14,150 bases of DNA, from the NCBI GenBank assembly GCA_021816505.1, contig JAKAXS010000025.1, positions 1 through 14,150 on the forward strand, read 5' to 3'. The notes beneath the pieces were generated by a model. That model saw only the letters and a list, made by a program, of their open reading frames with translations. It was not told the DNA's origin and did no database searches. Below, piece after piece: positions 1-6,387 of the stretch. The position numbers and the translations under genes are program-made. Origin of the DNA: Pseudomonadota bacterium (GTDB lineage: Bacteria > Pseudomonadota > Alphaproteobacteria > Rhizobiales > Hyphomicrobiaceae). Each line of letters begins with the position of its first letter. Within the stretch, counting starts at the first letter, position 1.

Positions 1-62
1 GATCTCTTCCTCCCGTCGTCAGCGCGGTGATCCATGAGGACGCTAGACTGCGAGGGAAGGAC

Positions 63-506
63 ATGCCGCCGTTTCCCGAGGCGGATGGCCCACTTGCCCG
101 AGTCCTAGATCACGTGCGGCTCACGGCGCTACATCTCAATCCCAAGTATTGCCGCGAGTCATTCGACCGATACCGTGATCTGAAAGCCGGGTTAGATTGG
201 CTCATCGAAACCGGAGATAGCGCGGTCCGAACGTTGAGCGTCATCAAAAGCGAAAACCACCTTAAATATGATCCTCGCTGCGAGTTCGTGCTGGGTCTAG
301 CTATCCTGTACGAAGAGGTATCGGGTCTGCCTCCCACCTCGACGCGACGCAAGGGGTGGCTGAGTTTTCTTGCCGCAGTGATGTCGGAAGCGCAGATCGA
401 GAGCATGGAAATCGAAGGTGCGCATTCCCTTTGGATCCGAATCCGAAAAACGTCGCGCTTCAAAAAGTGGCAAAAACTAAAAAAACTGAAAACAGCTGCC
501 ACCTGA
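63..506 (+). CDS. Hypothetical protein, possibly partial at the left edge
   Basis: I do not recognise this protein. I placed the start at the ATG at 63 because GAGG at 52-55 sits seven bases upstream as a plausible ribosome binding site. A GTG at 27 is also possible, and the frame stays open to the left edge, so the gene may begin outside the window. From the ATG the product is about 147 residues, soluble, with no membrane segment or signal peptide. The C-terminus is strongly basic (a run of Lys/Arg in the last 20 residues, encoded by an A-rich stretch), which would suit nucleic-acid binding. A 45-base gap separates it from the HTH gene downstream on the same strand, so it probably belongs to the same mobile-element operon. 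Confidence 0.55.
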   Translation: MPPFPEADGPLARVLDHVRLTALHLNPKYCRESFDRYRDLKAGLDWLIETGDSAVRTLSVIKSENHLKYDPRCEFVLGLAILYEEVSGLPPTSTRRKGWLSFLAAVMSEAQIESMEIEGAHSLWIRIRKTSRFKKWQKLKKLKTAAT

Positions 507-551
507 CTTGAGCAGCAGTCTGCGGTCTACGTTGACGGTCAACAACCGGCA

Positions 552-794
552 GTGACCGAAATGGATAGCGCAGAGAAGCTTGCTTACACCGTCCGGGAAG
601 CTGCGATCCACTGCAGCCTCGGCAAGGACTCGATTTATGCCGCTATCGCAGATGGTCGACTCTGCGCAAAGAAGGTCGGGCGGAAAACACTGATTCCGCG
701 CGATGGTTTGCTCCGCTTCATCAATGAGCTTCCGAACCTTATTCTGAAAGCGAAGGCGTCGTCGCGGTCCGACGCATTTGATGAGCACTGCTGA
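552..794 (+). CDS. Excisionase/AlpA-like helix-turn-helix DNA-binding protein
   Basis: This is an 80-residue protein that is mostly one MerR-like winged HTH of the excisionase (HTH_17) type. The stretch YTVREAAIHCSLGKDSIYAA, about residues 11-30, is the HTH. The segment that follows (DGRL, then KKVGRKTLIPRDGLLRFI) is the wing and second helix typical of the family. Members act as recombination directionality factors or as small repressors/activators in prophages, ICEs and plasmids. The start is GTG at 552 or ATG at 561; neither has a clear ribosome binding site. Its stop lies inside the start of the next gene (14-base overlap), indicating one transcript. No integrase is visible in the window, so a regulatory role is as likely as excision. 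Confidence 0.75.
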   Translation: MTEMDSAEKLAYTVREAAIHCSLGKDSIYAAIADGRLCAKKVGRKTLIPRDGLLRFINELPNLILKAKASSRSDAFDEHC

Positions 795-1182
795 AATGGC
801 TTGGCCGCCCCGCCGTCACAGCCCGGACCGTCCGGAACAGCATGAGCATCAGGCGCCACCGGTGCCGACCGACTCCGGCCGGCGTTTCGAGAAGCTCGGA
901 AAGTGGCGCTCAGTTGAGGAGCATGCACAAGCACTAGTCGAGCGGCTCGCGCGCGCTGGCTTGATGTCGGGTAGTGCGCTGGCAACCGACCTGCAGCAGA
1001 TGCACATCTTGATGTGCAAGGAATCCGGCTGGTTGCTGCGACCCTGGGGGCCAATTTCCAAGGAACTCCGTCTCCGGTCGGGTGGCCGCAAAACCTATGC
1101 ATGGATAGATGGTCACCGGCGTCGGGTTTTCTCACTCGACAAGCTGATTGCCCCCTGTTTAGGGGACGACCAGAATGCTTGA
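781..1182 (+). CDS. Hypothetical basic protein of a mobile-element operon
   Basis: I do not recognise this 133-residue protein. The start is the ATG at 781; a TTG at 778 is immediately before it. It overlaps the HTH gene by 14 bases at its start and the next gene by 8 bases at its end, so it is embedded in an operon. The first 30 residues are rich in Pro, His and Arg and look disordered. The rest is probably helical (about 40-75), followed by a conserved-looking basic segment with WLLRPWGPISKEL and GGRKTYAWIDGHRRR, which resembles a small nucleic-acid-binding domain. From its position between an HTH regulator and a replication-type ATPase, I infer an accessory role in replication or regulation of the element. 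Confidence 0.5.
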   Translation: MSTAEMAWPPRRHSPDRPEQHEHQAPPVPTDSGRRFEKLGKWRSVEEHAQALVERLARAGLMSGSALATDLQQMHILMCKESGWLLRPWGPISKELRLRSGGRKTYAWIDGHRRRVFSLDKLIAPCLGDDQNA

Positions 1183-1399
1183 CGAGGTCGACTCCCCCGC
1201 GGGAACATGCGCCGCGCAGCTGCGAAACGAGCCCGGCGTGCAGCCCGGCGCCGGAACCGTTCGCTCAGAAGGTCCGCATAATATCGAGGTCGAACAGGCT
1301 CTCTTGGGCGCCCTGTTCATCTCCAACTTGGCCATCGCCAAAGTCGAGGCTTTGCTCCGTCAAGAGCATTTCTACGATCCGCTGCACGGAGAGATCTAG
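1175..1399 (+). pseudogene. DnaB N-terminal-domain-like 5' fragment, cut by an in-frame TAG
   Basis: AGGGGA at 1161-1166 precedes the ATG at 1175 by eight bases, so initiation here is well supported. Residues 36-74 (PHNIEVEQALLGALFISN, then QEHFYDPLHGEI) match the start of the replicative helicase DnaB N-terminal domain (E. coli: PHSIEAEQSVLGGLM, then DFYTRPHRHIF). The frame stops at TAG 1397-1399. Directly after it, the same frame continues with the second half of the same domain (NPVTLKHLF, then VPQYLGTLAA, then VVEYAKLI). The stop therefore replaces the aromatic residue that follows HxxI in the family, one base away from TGG or TAT/TAC. This half would be 74 residues long and cannot fold as a complete domain. 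It belongs with the ATPase encoded at 1451-2659. Confidence 0.8.
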
Positions 1400-1450
1400 G
1401 CCGTCGCCGTCGGCGCCTTCAAAGTCGGTGCACCCGCAAACCCCGTCACG

Positions 1451-2659
1451 TTGAAGCATCTGTTCGTTGACCATCCCGATATTGGAAGCCTGAGCGTCCC
1501 GCAGTATCTCGGGACACTGGCGGCGAGTGCGGCAACGACGAAGAATGTTGTCGAGTATGCGAAGCTGATCGTGAAGCTTGCTGAGCGGCGCAAACTCTCG
1601 ATAATATTGCAGGATGCGACCGAGGATGTGAGCAAGGTCGACGACGCAGCGGATGTCATCGCGCGCCTTTCACGCGAACTTCACGGGTTCGGATCGTGCT
1701 CTTCGATTGCCTTGAAGTCGTACGCGCTTCTCGACCTCATGCAGCTGAATCTACCGCCGCGAGACTGGGTGCTGGCCGATCTTCTGAAGATCGGCGACCT
1801 CATGATGGTGTATGCCGCTCGCGGTATCGGTAAGACGTGGCTCGTCTTGGAATTGGGCATCTGCCTGAGCCTTGGCCGGGGCTTTCTCAAATGGCAGCCG
1901 CCGCGCCCGTTTCGTGTTTTCCATATCTGCGGGGAAATGCACGTCGACACCATCCGCGAGCGTATCAAGAGCCTTCTGCCGCCAAACTCACCGGAAGACG
2001 CCGAGAGCCGATTCCGTGTCTTATCGGCTACTGCGCAGGAGCGGGGCATTCCCGACTTGTCCACCCGTGAAGGCCAGGCAGCGGTGGAGCGCGAACTGGG
2101 CGACGCAGAAGTCGTTGTCCTCGACAACCTCTCCACCCTCTTCCGCACAAAGGAAAACGAAGCTGATGACTGGCAAGCCGCGCAGGAGTGGCTGATCAGA
2201 CTCCGCTCTCAGGGCCGTACCGTTATCCTGGTCCACCATGCGGGCAAGAACGGCGGACAGCGGGGAACGTCCCGTCGCGAAGACGTATTGGACCTCGTTT
2301 GGTCGCTTGAGGCAGATCCTGACAGCGACAAATCGGAGGGGGCGCAATTCACGATCAAGTTCAAGAAGAACCGGGGATTGACCGGAGACAACGTTCGCGA
2401 TCTTCCGGTTCGGCTGGCAAGCGAAAACGGCATCCTGAGGTGGAGCCTCGGTGGGATGGCGCCCCCTGATCCAAGACTGAGCGAGGTGCTGACACTACAC
2501 AAAAAGGGTCTTTCGCTCCGCGATATCTCCGAAGCAACCAAGGTGCCGTTATCAACCGTTCAGCGCTGGACGAAGAAACACAGCTCGTCGACGGACCCGT
2601 CCCATGAAACTGATTCCCTAGAAAGTGAGACGGTGGGACAGGACCAAAGTACATCATGA
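1451..2659 (+). CDS. RepA-like AAA ATPase with C-terminal HTH, 3' part of the split DnaB-N/ATPase gene
   Basis: The frame continues that of the 1175-1399 fragment; unbroken, the product would be about 494 residues. Counted from TTG 1451 (402 residues), the remainder of a DnaB N-terminal-like domain spans about 1-60. A RepA/AAA_25-type P-loop ATPase follows: Walker A AARGIGKT at 122-129, Walker B VVVLDN at 221-226, and the ILVHHAGKNG motif at 259-268 followed by RGTSRREDVLD. A C-terminal HTH (GLSLRDISEATKVPLSTVQR, about 355-374) suggests DNA binding. AAA_25 proteins include the hexameric helicase RepA of RSF1010, so a replication-initiator or helicase role for a mobile element is likely. No ribosome binding site precedes TTG 1451, so translation after the TAG would need readthrough or a weak restart. 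Its stop overlaps the next start (ATGA). Confidence 0.8.
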   Translation: MKHLFVDHPDIGSLSVPQYLGTLAASAATTKNVVEYAKLIVKLAERRKLSIILQDATEDVSKVDDAADVIARLSRELHGFGSCSSIALKSYALLDLMQLNLPPRDWVLADLLKIGDLMMVYAARGIGKTWLVLELGICLSLGRGFLKWQPPRPFRVFHICGEMHVDTIRERIKSLLPPNSPEDAESRFRVLSATAQERGIPDLSTREGQAAVERELGDAEVVVLDNLSTLFRTKENEADDWQAAQEWLIRLRSQGRTVILVHHAGKNGGQRGTSRREDVLDLVWSLEADPDSDKSEGAQFTIKFKKNRGLTGDNVRDLPVRLASENGILRWSLGGMAPPDPRLSEVLTLHKKGLSLRDISEATKVPLSTVQRWTKKHSSSTDPSHETDSLESETVGQDQSTS

Positions 2660-3183
2660 TCACCCTTGGGGCTCAGATCCGCGCCGGACGGGCGCTTCTT
2701 GGTTGGAGCCGCCAGGACCTAGCCACGCGCGCCCGCCTCCACAGCAACAGCATCGCGTACTGGGAGGGCACTCCAGCGATCTCCGGTCGGTCCATTGCAT
2801 GTGAGCGCATGGAGGCGGCGATGAACGCCGCAGGGGTGATGTTCTTCAGCAGACCCCACCCTGGCGCCTGCCTCCGTGCGCAATCGACAATTTCTGGACA
2901 CGGCAGCGCGCCCTACCAGCATGGGGTGTTACACTCTCGCCCAAAAAGTCCCGGCAAGACTAAGGGGTGGCGGCAGCTGAAGGTCGACATGTCGACATCT
3001 TCATGCGGAGCGAAAACGCGCAAGGGCACACCCTGCTCTAACAAACCGATGGCCAACCTCAGGTGCCGGTTCCATGGGGGACTGTCTCGCGGCCCCACAA
3101 CGGAGAGCGGTCGTCGCCGCATCTCAATGGCTCAGAAGAAGCGTTGGCAGCTTTGGCGGGCTTCAAATCGACCGCCTCCATGA
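2656..3183 (+). CDS. XRE-family regulator fused in frame to an HGG-motif protein
   Basis: The start ATG overlaps the stop of the ATPase gene (ATGA at 2656-2659), so translation is probably coupled. Residues 5-65 form a short XRE/Cro-type HTH (GAQIRAGRALLGWSRQDLAT, then NSIAYWE), the kind found in rhizobial and sphingomonad mobile elements. Residues 117-166 match a separate small family with paired cysteines (C117, C127, C137), HGG at 140-142 and a basic helix ending AQKKRW. The segment between them (about 67-111) is rich in Gly, Ser, Pro and His and looks like translated spacer. Similar XRE proteins usually end near residue 75, so two neighbouring genes may have merged by loss of a stop. AAGG at 2980-2983 five bases before ATG 2989 could start the HGG part (64 residues) on its own. 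Confidence 0.7.
   Translation: MITLGAQIRAGRALLGWSRQDLATRARLHSNSIAYWEGTPAISGRSIACERMEAAMNAAGVMFFSRPHPGACLRAQSTISGHGSAPYQHGVLHSRPKSPGKTKGWRQLKVDMSTSSCGAKTRKGTPCSNKPMANLRCRFHGGLSRGPTTESGRRRISMAQKKRWQLWRASNRPPP
2980..2991 (+). promoter_or_regulatory. Internal ribosome binding site and ATG for the HGG portion
   Basis: AAGG at 2980-2983 lies five bases before an in-frame ATG at 2989. The 64-residue product begins MSTSSCGAKTRKGTPC and includes the whole cysteine/HGG region, which is about the usual size of stand-alone HGG proteins. This supports an internal start, but does not show that it is used. Confidence 0.45.
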
Positions 3184-3335
3184 CCACCGGCGCTCGTTAT
3201 GGAAACCGAACAATTCTGTCAGTCCCTATCCGCACCTCGCCCATGGGGTATTAGCGTCGACTGACACAAACAGGGGCCAGGCTAACTTCGGGTCACCGGA
3301 GGCCACACTGCAGCTGACCGGGCAGTTGGAAGCCT

Positions 3336-3367
3336 CGATGTCTGCGTTGCCGAGGAAGCGGACGTTG
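3336..3367. repeat. Degenerate intergenic dyad repeat, left copy
   Basis: The half-sites ATGTCTGC (3338-3345) and GCGGACGTT (3358-3366) are imperfectly complementary, allowing G-U pairs. The same 32-base layout recurs at 6338-6369 with 20 of 32 identities, concentrated at the two ends. From memory, elements with the pattern ATGTCYGC, spacer, AGCGGACRTT are common between genes in alphaproteobacteria. I could not check copy number. Confidence 0.4.
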
Positions 3368-3545
3368 AAGCGCCGCGAGGGCCCACGCGTTTTCGCCTGA
3401 TGCCGGCGCCAATGGCGAGCGAAAAGTATCGCGAGCGGACTGCAATCGATGCACTGTAGGCGCCTACATACAATTATCGGCGCTATCGAAGGTTTCAAGC
3501 ATCCGCGAGCCGGGCGATGACGGCCGTTAATCTGCCCGATCAATT

Positions 3546-3551
3546 TACAAT
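3546..3551 (+). promoter_or_regulatory. Possible -10 element (TACAAT) upstream of nhaA
   Basis: TACAAT differs from the sigma-70 consensus at one base and sits 9 bases before the GTG at 3561. No good -35 element is visible at the right distance. If real, transcripts would start at about 3558-3560 and the GTG would be nearly leaderless. Confidence 0.25.
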
Positions 3552-3560
3552 ACCGCCTGC

Positions 3561-4799
3561 GTGACCCATAACGAGGCAATGACACAAAACACGCCGCCAC
3601 CATCGCCCCGCCTCAAGCTTCTCCAACGTTCGCGCGCCATATCCGGCATGTTCAGGCACGAAGCCGCAGGCGGCATCGTGCTGATGATCGCCGCAGTGTT
3701 GGCCCTGATCGTCGCAAACAGCGGACTGAGCGCCGCATACGACCAACTCCTCCACGCGCCTTTGCGGATCGGCTACGGCGCTTTGGCTCTCGAGAAGTCT
3801 GTACTCCACTGGGTCAATGATGGCCTGATGGCGATCTTCTTCTTCGTGGTCGGGCTGGAGATCAAAAAGGAGTTGATCAGCGGCGCGCTGTCGAATGTCA
3901 GGACAGCGTTGTTGCCGCTGCTTGGCGCCATCGGCGGGATGATCGTGCCGGCGCTGGTCTATGTCACCATCGTCGCGGGAGATCCGGCCGCGCTTCGGGG
4001 CTGGGCTATCCCTGCGGCCACCGACATCGCCTTCGCGGTGGGCGTGATCGCCCTGCTGGGGTCGCGCGTGCCGCCGTCATTGAAGGTTTTCATCCTTGCA
4101 TTGGCGATCATCGATGACCTCGGCGCCATCATCATCATCGCGCTTTTCTATACCGACCAACTGTCGACGACCGCCGTCGTCGCCGGTGTCGCCGCTGTTG
4201 GCGTGTTGGCTGCAATCAACAGGCTCGGGTTGAAACAGGCGTGGCCCTATCTGCTGGTGGGCGCGATCCTGTGGCTCTGCGTACTCAAATCAGGTGTGCA
4301 CGCAACGCTGGCGGGCGTCATCACGGCGTTGGCGGTGCCTGTCGGCACCCCTGACCGCCCTGGTACGGCGGAACGCCTGGAACATGGCCTGTCGCCCTGG
4401 GTGAGCTTCGGCGTGCTGCCAATCTTCGCCTTCGCCAATGCGGGCGTGTCATTGGCAGGCGTCGGGATCGAGAAGCTCAGCGAGCCCATTCCCCTGGGCA
4501 TCGCCGTTGGCCTCTTCTTCGGCAAGGCTATAGGCATATTCCTGTTCGCGTGGCTGGCGATTGTCATGGGTCTTGGACGCATGCCGGAACGCGCGACGCT
4601 CCTACAGCTTTTCGGCGTCGGCATCCTCGGCGGCATCGGCTTCACCATGAGCTTGTTCATCGGGATGCTGGCGTTCCCGGATCCGGCGTACGCCGCCTCC
4701 ATCCGGGTGGGTGTACTGGCGGGATCGATCGCATCGGCACTGACGGGCTATCTGCTGCTCAGGTTCGCGGCGGGACGGACTGGAGCAAACGCCCCATGA
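3561..4799 (+). CDS. nhaA: Na+/H+ antiporter NhaA
   Basis: NhaA is an inner-membrane antiporter that expels Na+ (or Li+) in exchange for protons and so controls pH and sodium stress. The product is 412 residues from GTG 3561, close to the family length. It has about 12 hydrophobic segments and the family hallmarks: the GLEIKKEL loop (98-105), TDIAFAVGVIALLG (154-167) with D155, LAIIDDLGAI (181-190) with D185 and D186, GVHATLAG, FFGKAIGI with K322, and the C-terminal GVGILGGIGFTMSLFI. D155, D185, D186 and K322 correspond to E. coli D133, D163, D164 and K300, so the transport site is intact. The start is uncertain: ATG 3579 is also possible, and no good ribosome binding site precedes either. 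Its stop overlaps the next start (ATGA at 4796-4799). Confidence 0.95.
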   Translation: MTHNEAMTQNTPPPSPRLKLLQRSRAISGMFRHEAAGGIVLMIAAVLALIVANSGLSAAYDQLLHAPLRIGYGALALEKSVLHWVNDGLMAIFFFVVGLEIKKELISGALSNVRTALLPLLGAIGGMIVPALVYVTIVAGDPAALRGWAIPAATDIAFAVGVIALLGSRVPPSLKVFILALAIIDDLGAIIIIALFYTDQLSTTAVVAGVAAVGVLAAINRLGLKQAWPYLLVGAILWLCVLKSGVHATLAGVITALAVPVGTPDRPGTAERLEHGLSPWVSFGVLPIFAFANAGVSLAGVGIEKLSEPIPLGIAVGLFFGKAIGIFLFAWLAIVMGLGRMPERATLLQLFGVGILGGIGFTMSLFIGMLAFPDPAYAASIRVGVLAGSIASALTGYLLLRFAAGRTGANAP

Positions 4800-5170
4800 C
4801 GCAAGCGGCCATCGGCACACGCTGGCTGGTGGTCGCGCGGATCGCGTTGCTCTGCGCCTGTTTTGTTGCGCTGTTACCATCGCACCTCGCCGCGCAGGGG
4901 GCGCCGCTCGCCCAATCGCAAACGCAGGCCGACAACTGCGACGGCGAGACCGCATCAGCGGTCGCCGCCCCGCAGTCCGCCAAGCGTCTGACCGGGGCCT
5001 CACACATAGACGACGGCATCCCCACCCAACATCCCCGGCTGTCTCCGTCTGAGCGGCACGGCGTGTCATCGCCCACGGCGTCCCGCAAGGTCGAACCGCG
5101 ACGCGCGACCAACACCGCACGTGGCCCGCCGGTGATCCCCGCCGCCCAATCCACAATCAGCAAAACTTAG
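4796..5170 (+). CDS. Small predicted secreted protein between nhaA and secF
   Basis: I do not recognise a family. The ATG overlaps the nhaA stop by four bases, which supports a real, translationally coupled gene of 124 residues. The N-terminus is a good signal peptide: basic residues R9 and R15, then a hydrophobic core (IALLCACFVALLPSHL, about 16-31) and an Ala-X-Ala-like cleavage area (LAAQGA) near 32-36. The mature part is about 90 residues, polar and probably disordered, rich in Ser, Thr, Ala, Pro and Arg with a single Cys. It has no repeats or recognisable motif. It is likely exported to the periplasm. The spacing to secF is 48 bases on the same strand. A G+C-rich antisense frame covers the same bases, but I consider it a shadow. 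Confidence 0.6.
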   Translation: MTQAAIGTRWLVVARIALLCACFVALLPSHLAAQGAPLAQSQTQADNCDGETASAVAAPQSAKRLTGASHIDDGIPTQHPRLSPSERHGVSSPTASRKVEPRRATNTARGPPVIPAAQSTISKT

Positions 5171-5207
5171 CGCATTGGTCCCGACGCGACCGGTGCCACG
5201 GTCGCAT

Positions 5208-5212
5208 GGGAG
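5208..5212 (+). promoter_or_regulatory. Ribosome binding site of secF
   Basis: GGGAG lies six bases before the ATG at 5219 and fixes that start, which also gives the N-terminal length expected for SecF. Confidence 0.6.
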
Positions 5213-5218
5213 TTTCCA

Positions 5219-6169
5219 ATGTTCCTCATTCCCGACTTCAAGGGATACGACTTCTTTCCCCACGGCGTGATGATCCCGTTCATGCGGGTCAAGGGCGTTT
5301 GCCTGGCGGCATCTGCGGTCGTCATCGTGGTTTCAGTGATCAGCCTCGCTGCGCAGGGCCTCAACCTCGGCATCGACTTTCGCGGCGGATCCATGATCGA
5401 GGTTCGCAAGAGCGACGGCGCGAAGGCGGAGTTGGAGTTGCTGCGGCCCACGCTCAACGGCTTGGGTTTTGGGAATATCCAGCTCCAGCAGCTAGCCGGC
5501 ACCGATATCCTGATCCGCATCGAGCAGCAGCCGGGGGGCGAGGACGCGCAGCAGGACGCGCGCGACAGCGTCGTCGCCGCTTTGGGGGCCGATTTCGAGC
5601 TGAGGCGTGCGGAGGTGGTTGGTCCCGCCGTGTCCGGGGAGCTCAGTCGCACAGGTGCGGTCGCGCTGCTCGCGTCGATGATCGCCATCGGCGCTTACAT
5701 ATGGTTCCGTTTCGAGTGGCAGTTCGCGGCTGGTACGCTGATCGCGCTGGTCCACGATGTCTTCGCCACCATCGGGTTAATTTCGATGCTCCAGATCACG
5801 GTCGACCTCAGCATCGTGGCGGCACTGCTCACGATCCTCGGCTATTCGGTCAACGACAGCGTGGTCGTTGCCGATCGCATCCGGGAGAACCTCCGCAAGT
5901 TCAAGCGCGAGCCCCTCGACCGGTTGCTGGACAGGTCCATCAACGAAACACTGTCGCGCACCATCCTCACAGGCGTCGCGACAGTGTGCGTTCTGCTCAC
6001 GCTCGTCCTGTTCGGCGGCGACGTCCTCAGGGACTTCGCGCTGGTGATGCTCGTCGGCGTGCTGATCGGAACCTACTCGTCCATCTTCATCGGCGCGCCG
6101 GTTCTCGGGATCCTCGGTGTGCGGCGGGACTGGCAGCAGGCCGTGCCGCCGTCGGGACAGGCGGAGTGA
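5219..6169 (+). CDS. secF: Protein translocase subunit SecF, orphan copy without SecD
   Basis: SecF pairs with SecD in the inner membrane and uses the ion gradient to help pull exported proteins through SecYEG. This 316-residue product is full length. It has a first membrane segment at about 28-46, the Sec_GG motif LGIDFRGG (50-57), a periplasmic domain to about 133, VGPAVSGEL (134-142), then five more membrane segments with GYSVNDSVVVADRIREN (208-224) and NETLSRT (242-248). D213 and R247 fit the proton-pathway residues described for SecDF. No secD lies upstream; nhaA and a small secreted-protein gene do. It may therefore be a second, accessory SecF working with the housekeeping SecD elsewhere. 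A link to NhaA through Na+ or proton gradients is inference. Confidence 0.92.
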   Translation: MFLIPDFKGYDFFPHGVMIPFMRVKGVCLAASAVVIVVSVISLAAQGLNLGIDFRGGSMIEVRKSDGAKAELELLRPTLNGLGFGNIQLQQLAGTDILIRIEQQPGGEDAQQDARDSVVAALGADFELRRAEVVGPAVSGELSRTGAVALLASMIAIGAYIWFRFEWQFAAGTLIALVHDVFATIGLISMLQITVDLSIVAALLTILGYSVNDSVVVADRIRENLRKFKREPLDRLLDRSINETLSRTILTGVATVCVLLTLVLFGGDVLRDFALVMLVGVLIGTYSSIFIGAPVLGILGVRRDWQQAVPPSGQAE

Positions 6170-6189
6170 TGCTGCGGCAAGGGAGCGGG

Positions 6190-6241
6190 TGCGCGCGTCG
6201 TCAACGCCACGTGGTCGGGCCAAGGCGGCCACACGCGCGCA
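6190..6241. terminator. Possible stem-loop downstream of secF
   Basis: TGCGCGCGT at 6190-6198 is exactly complementary to ACGCGCGCA at 6233-6241, with a 34-base loop that contains the palindrome CCACGTGG. There is no T-run after it, so at best it is an atypical terminator for the nhaA-secF transcript. Confidence 0.2.
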
Positions 6242-6337
6242 TCCGTCCTGTTGGATCGTTATCCTGTTGAACGTCCGTTATTAAAACTAGAGCAGACATT
6301 GCCTGCGTGCGCGTCTGTCCTCAAAGCGCTCCTGCTC

Positions 6338-6369
6338 TGATGTCCGCTTCTGGGACTTAGCGGCCATTG
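6338..6369. repeat. Degenerate intergenic dyad repeat, right copy
   Basis: ATGTCCGC (6340-6347), a 13-base spacer and AGCGGCCATT (6359-6368) repeat the layout of the element at 3336-3367. The two copies bracket the nhaA-secF block. It sits 18 bases from the stop of the recombinase gene. Confidence 0.4.
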
Positions 6370-6387
6370 CTCTAGTCAGCGGCCTGG

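Larger units (their letters stand above)
3184..3560. other. Intergenic region between the mobile-element operon and nhaA
   Basis: These 377 bases hold no convincing gene. Open frames exist on both strands, but they are short, lack ribosome binding sites and have compositions like translated spacer. Two things stand out: a degenerate dyad repeat at 3336-3367 and a possible -10 element just before nhaA. I see no clear rho-independent terminator for the upstream operon. Confidence 0.6.

Noticed and set aside
479..485. A AAAAAAA slippery heptamer in frame near the end of the first gene, as a programmed frameshift
   Set aside because: A -1 shift would end only a few codons later (stop at 509-511), so it would change almost nothing. 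The run simply encodes lysines.
467..502. GTGGCA/TGCCAC inverted repeat around the A-rich stretch as a terminator
   Set aside because: The stem is 6 bp with a 24-base loop, lies inside the coding region and has no T-run on the + strand.
4602..5156. A 184-codon open frame on the - strand
   Set aside because: It is rich in Arg, Cys and Gly, as expected of the complement of G+C-rich coding DNA, and overlaps the end of nhaA.
5206..6270. A 354-codon + strand frame overlapping secF
   Set aside because: It is a very Arg-rich alternative frame; secF in the other frame is unmistakable.
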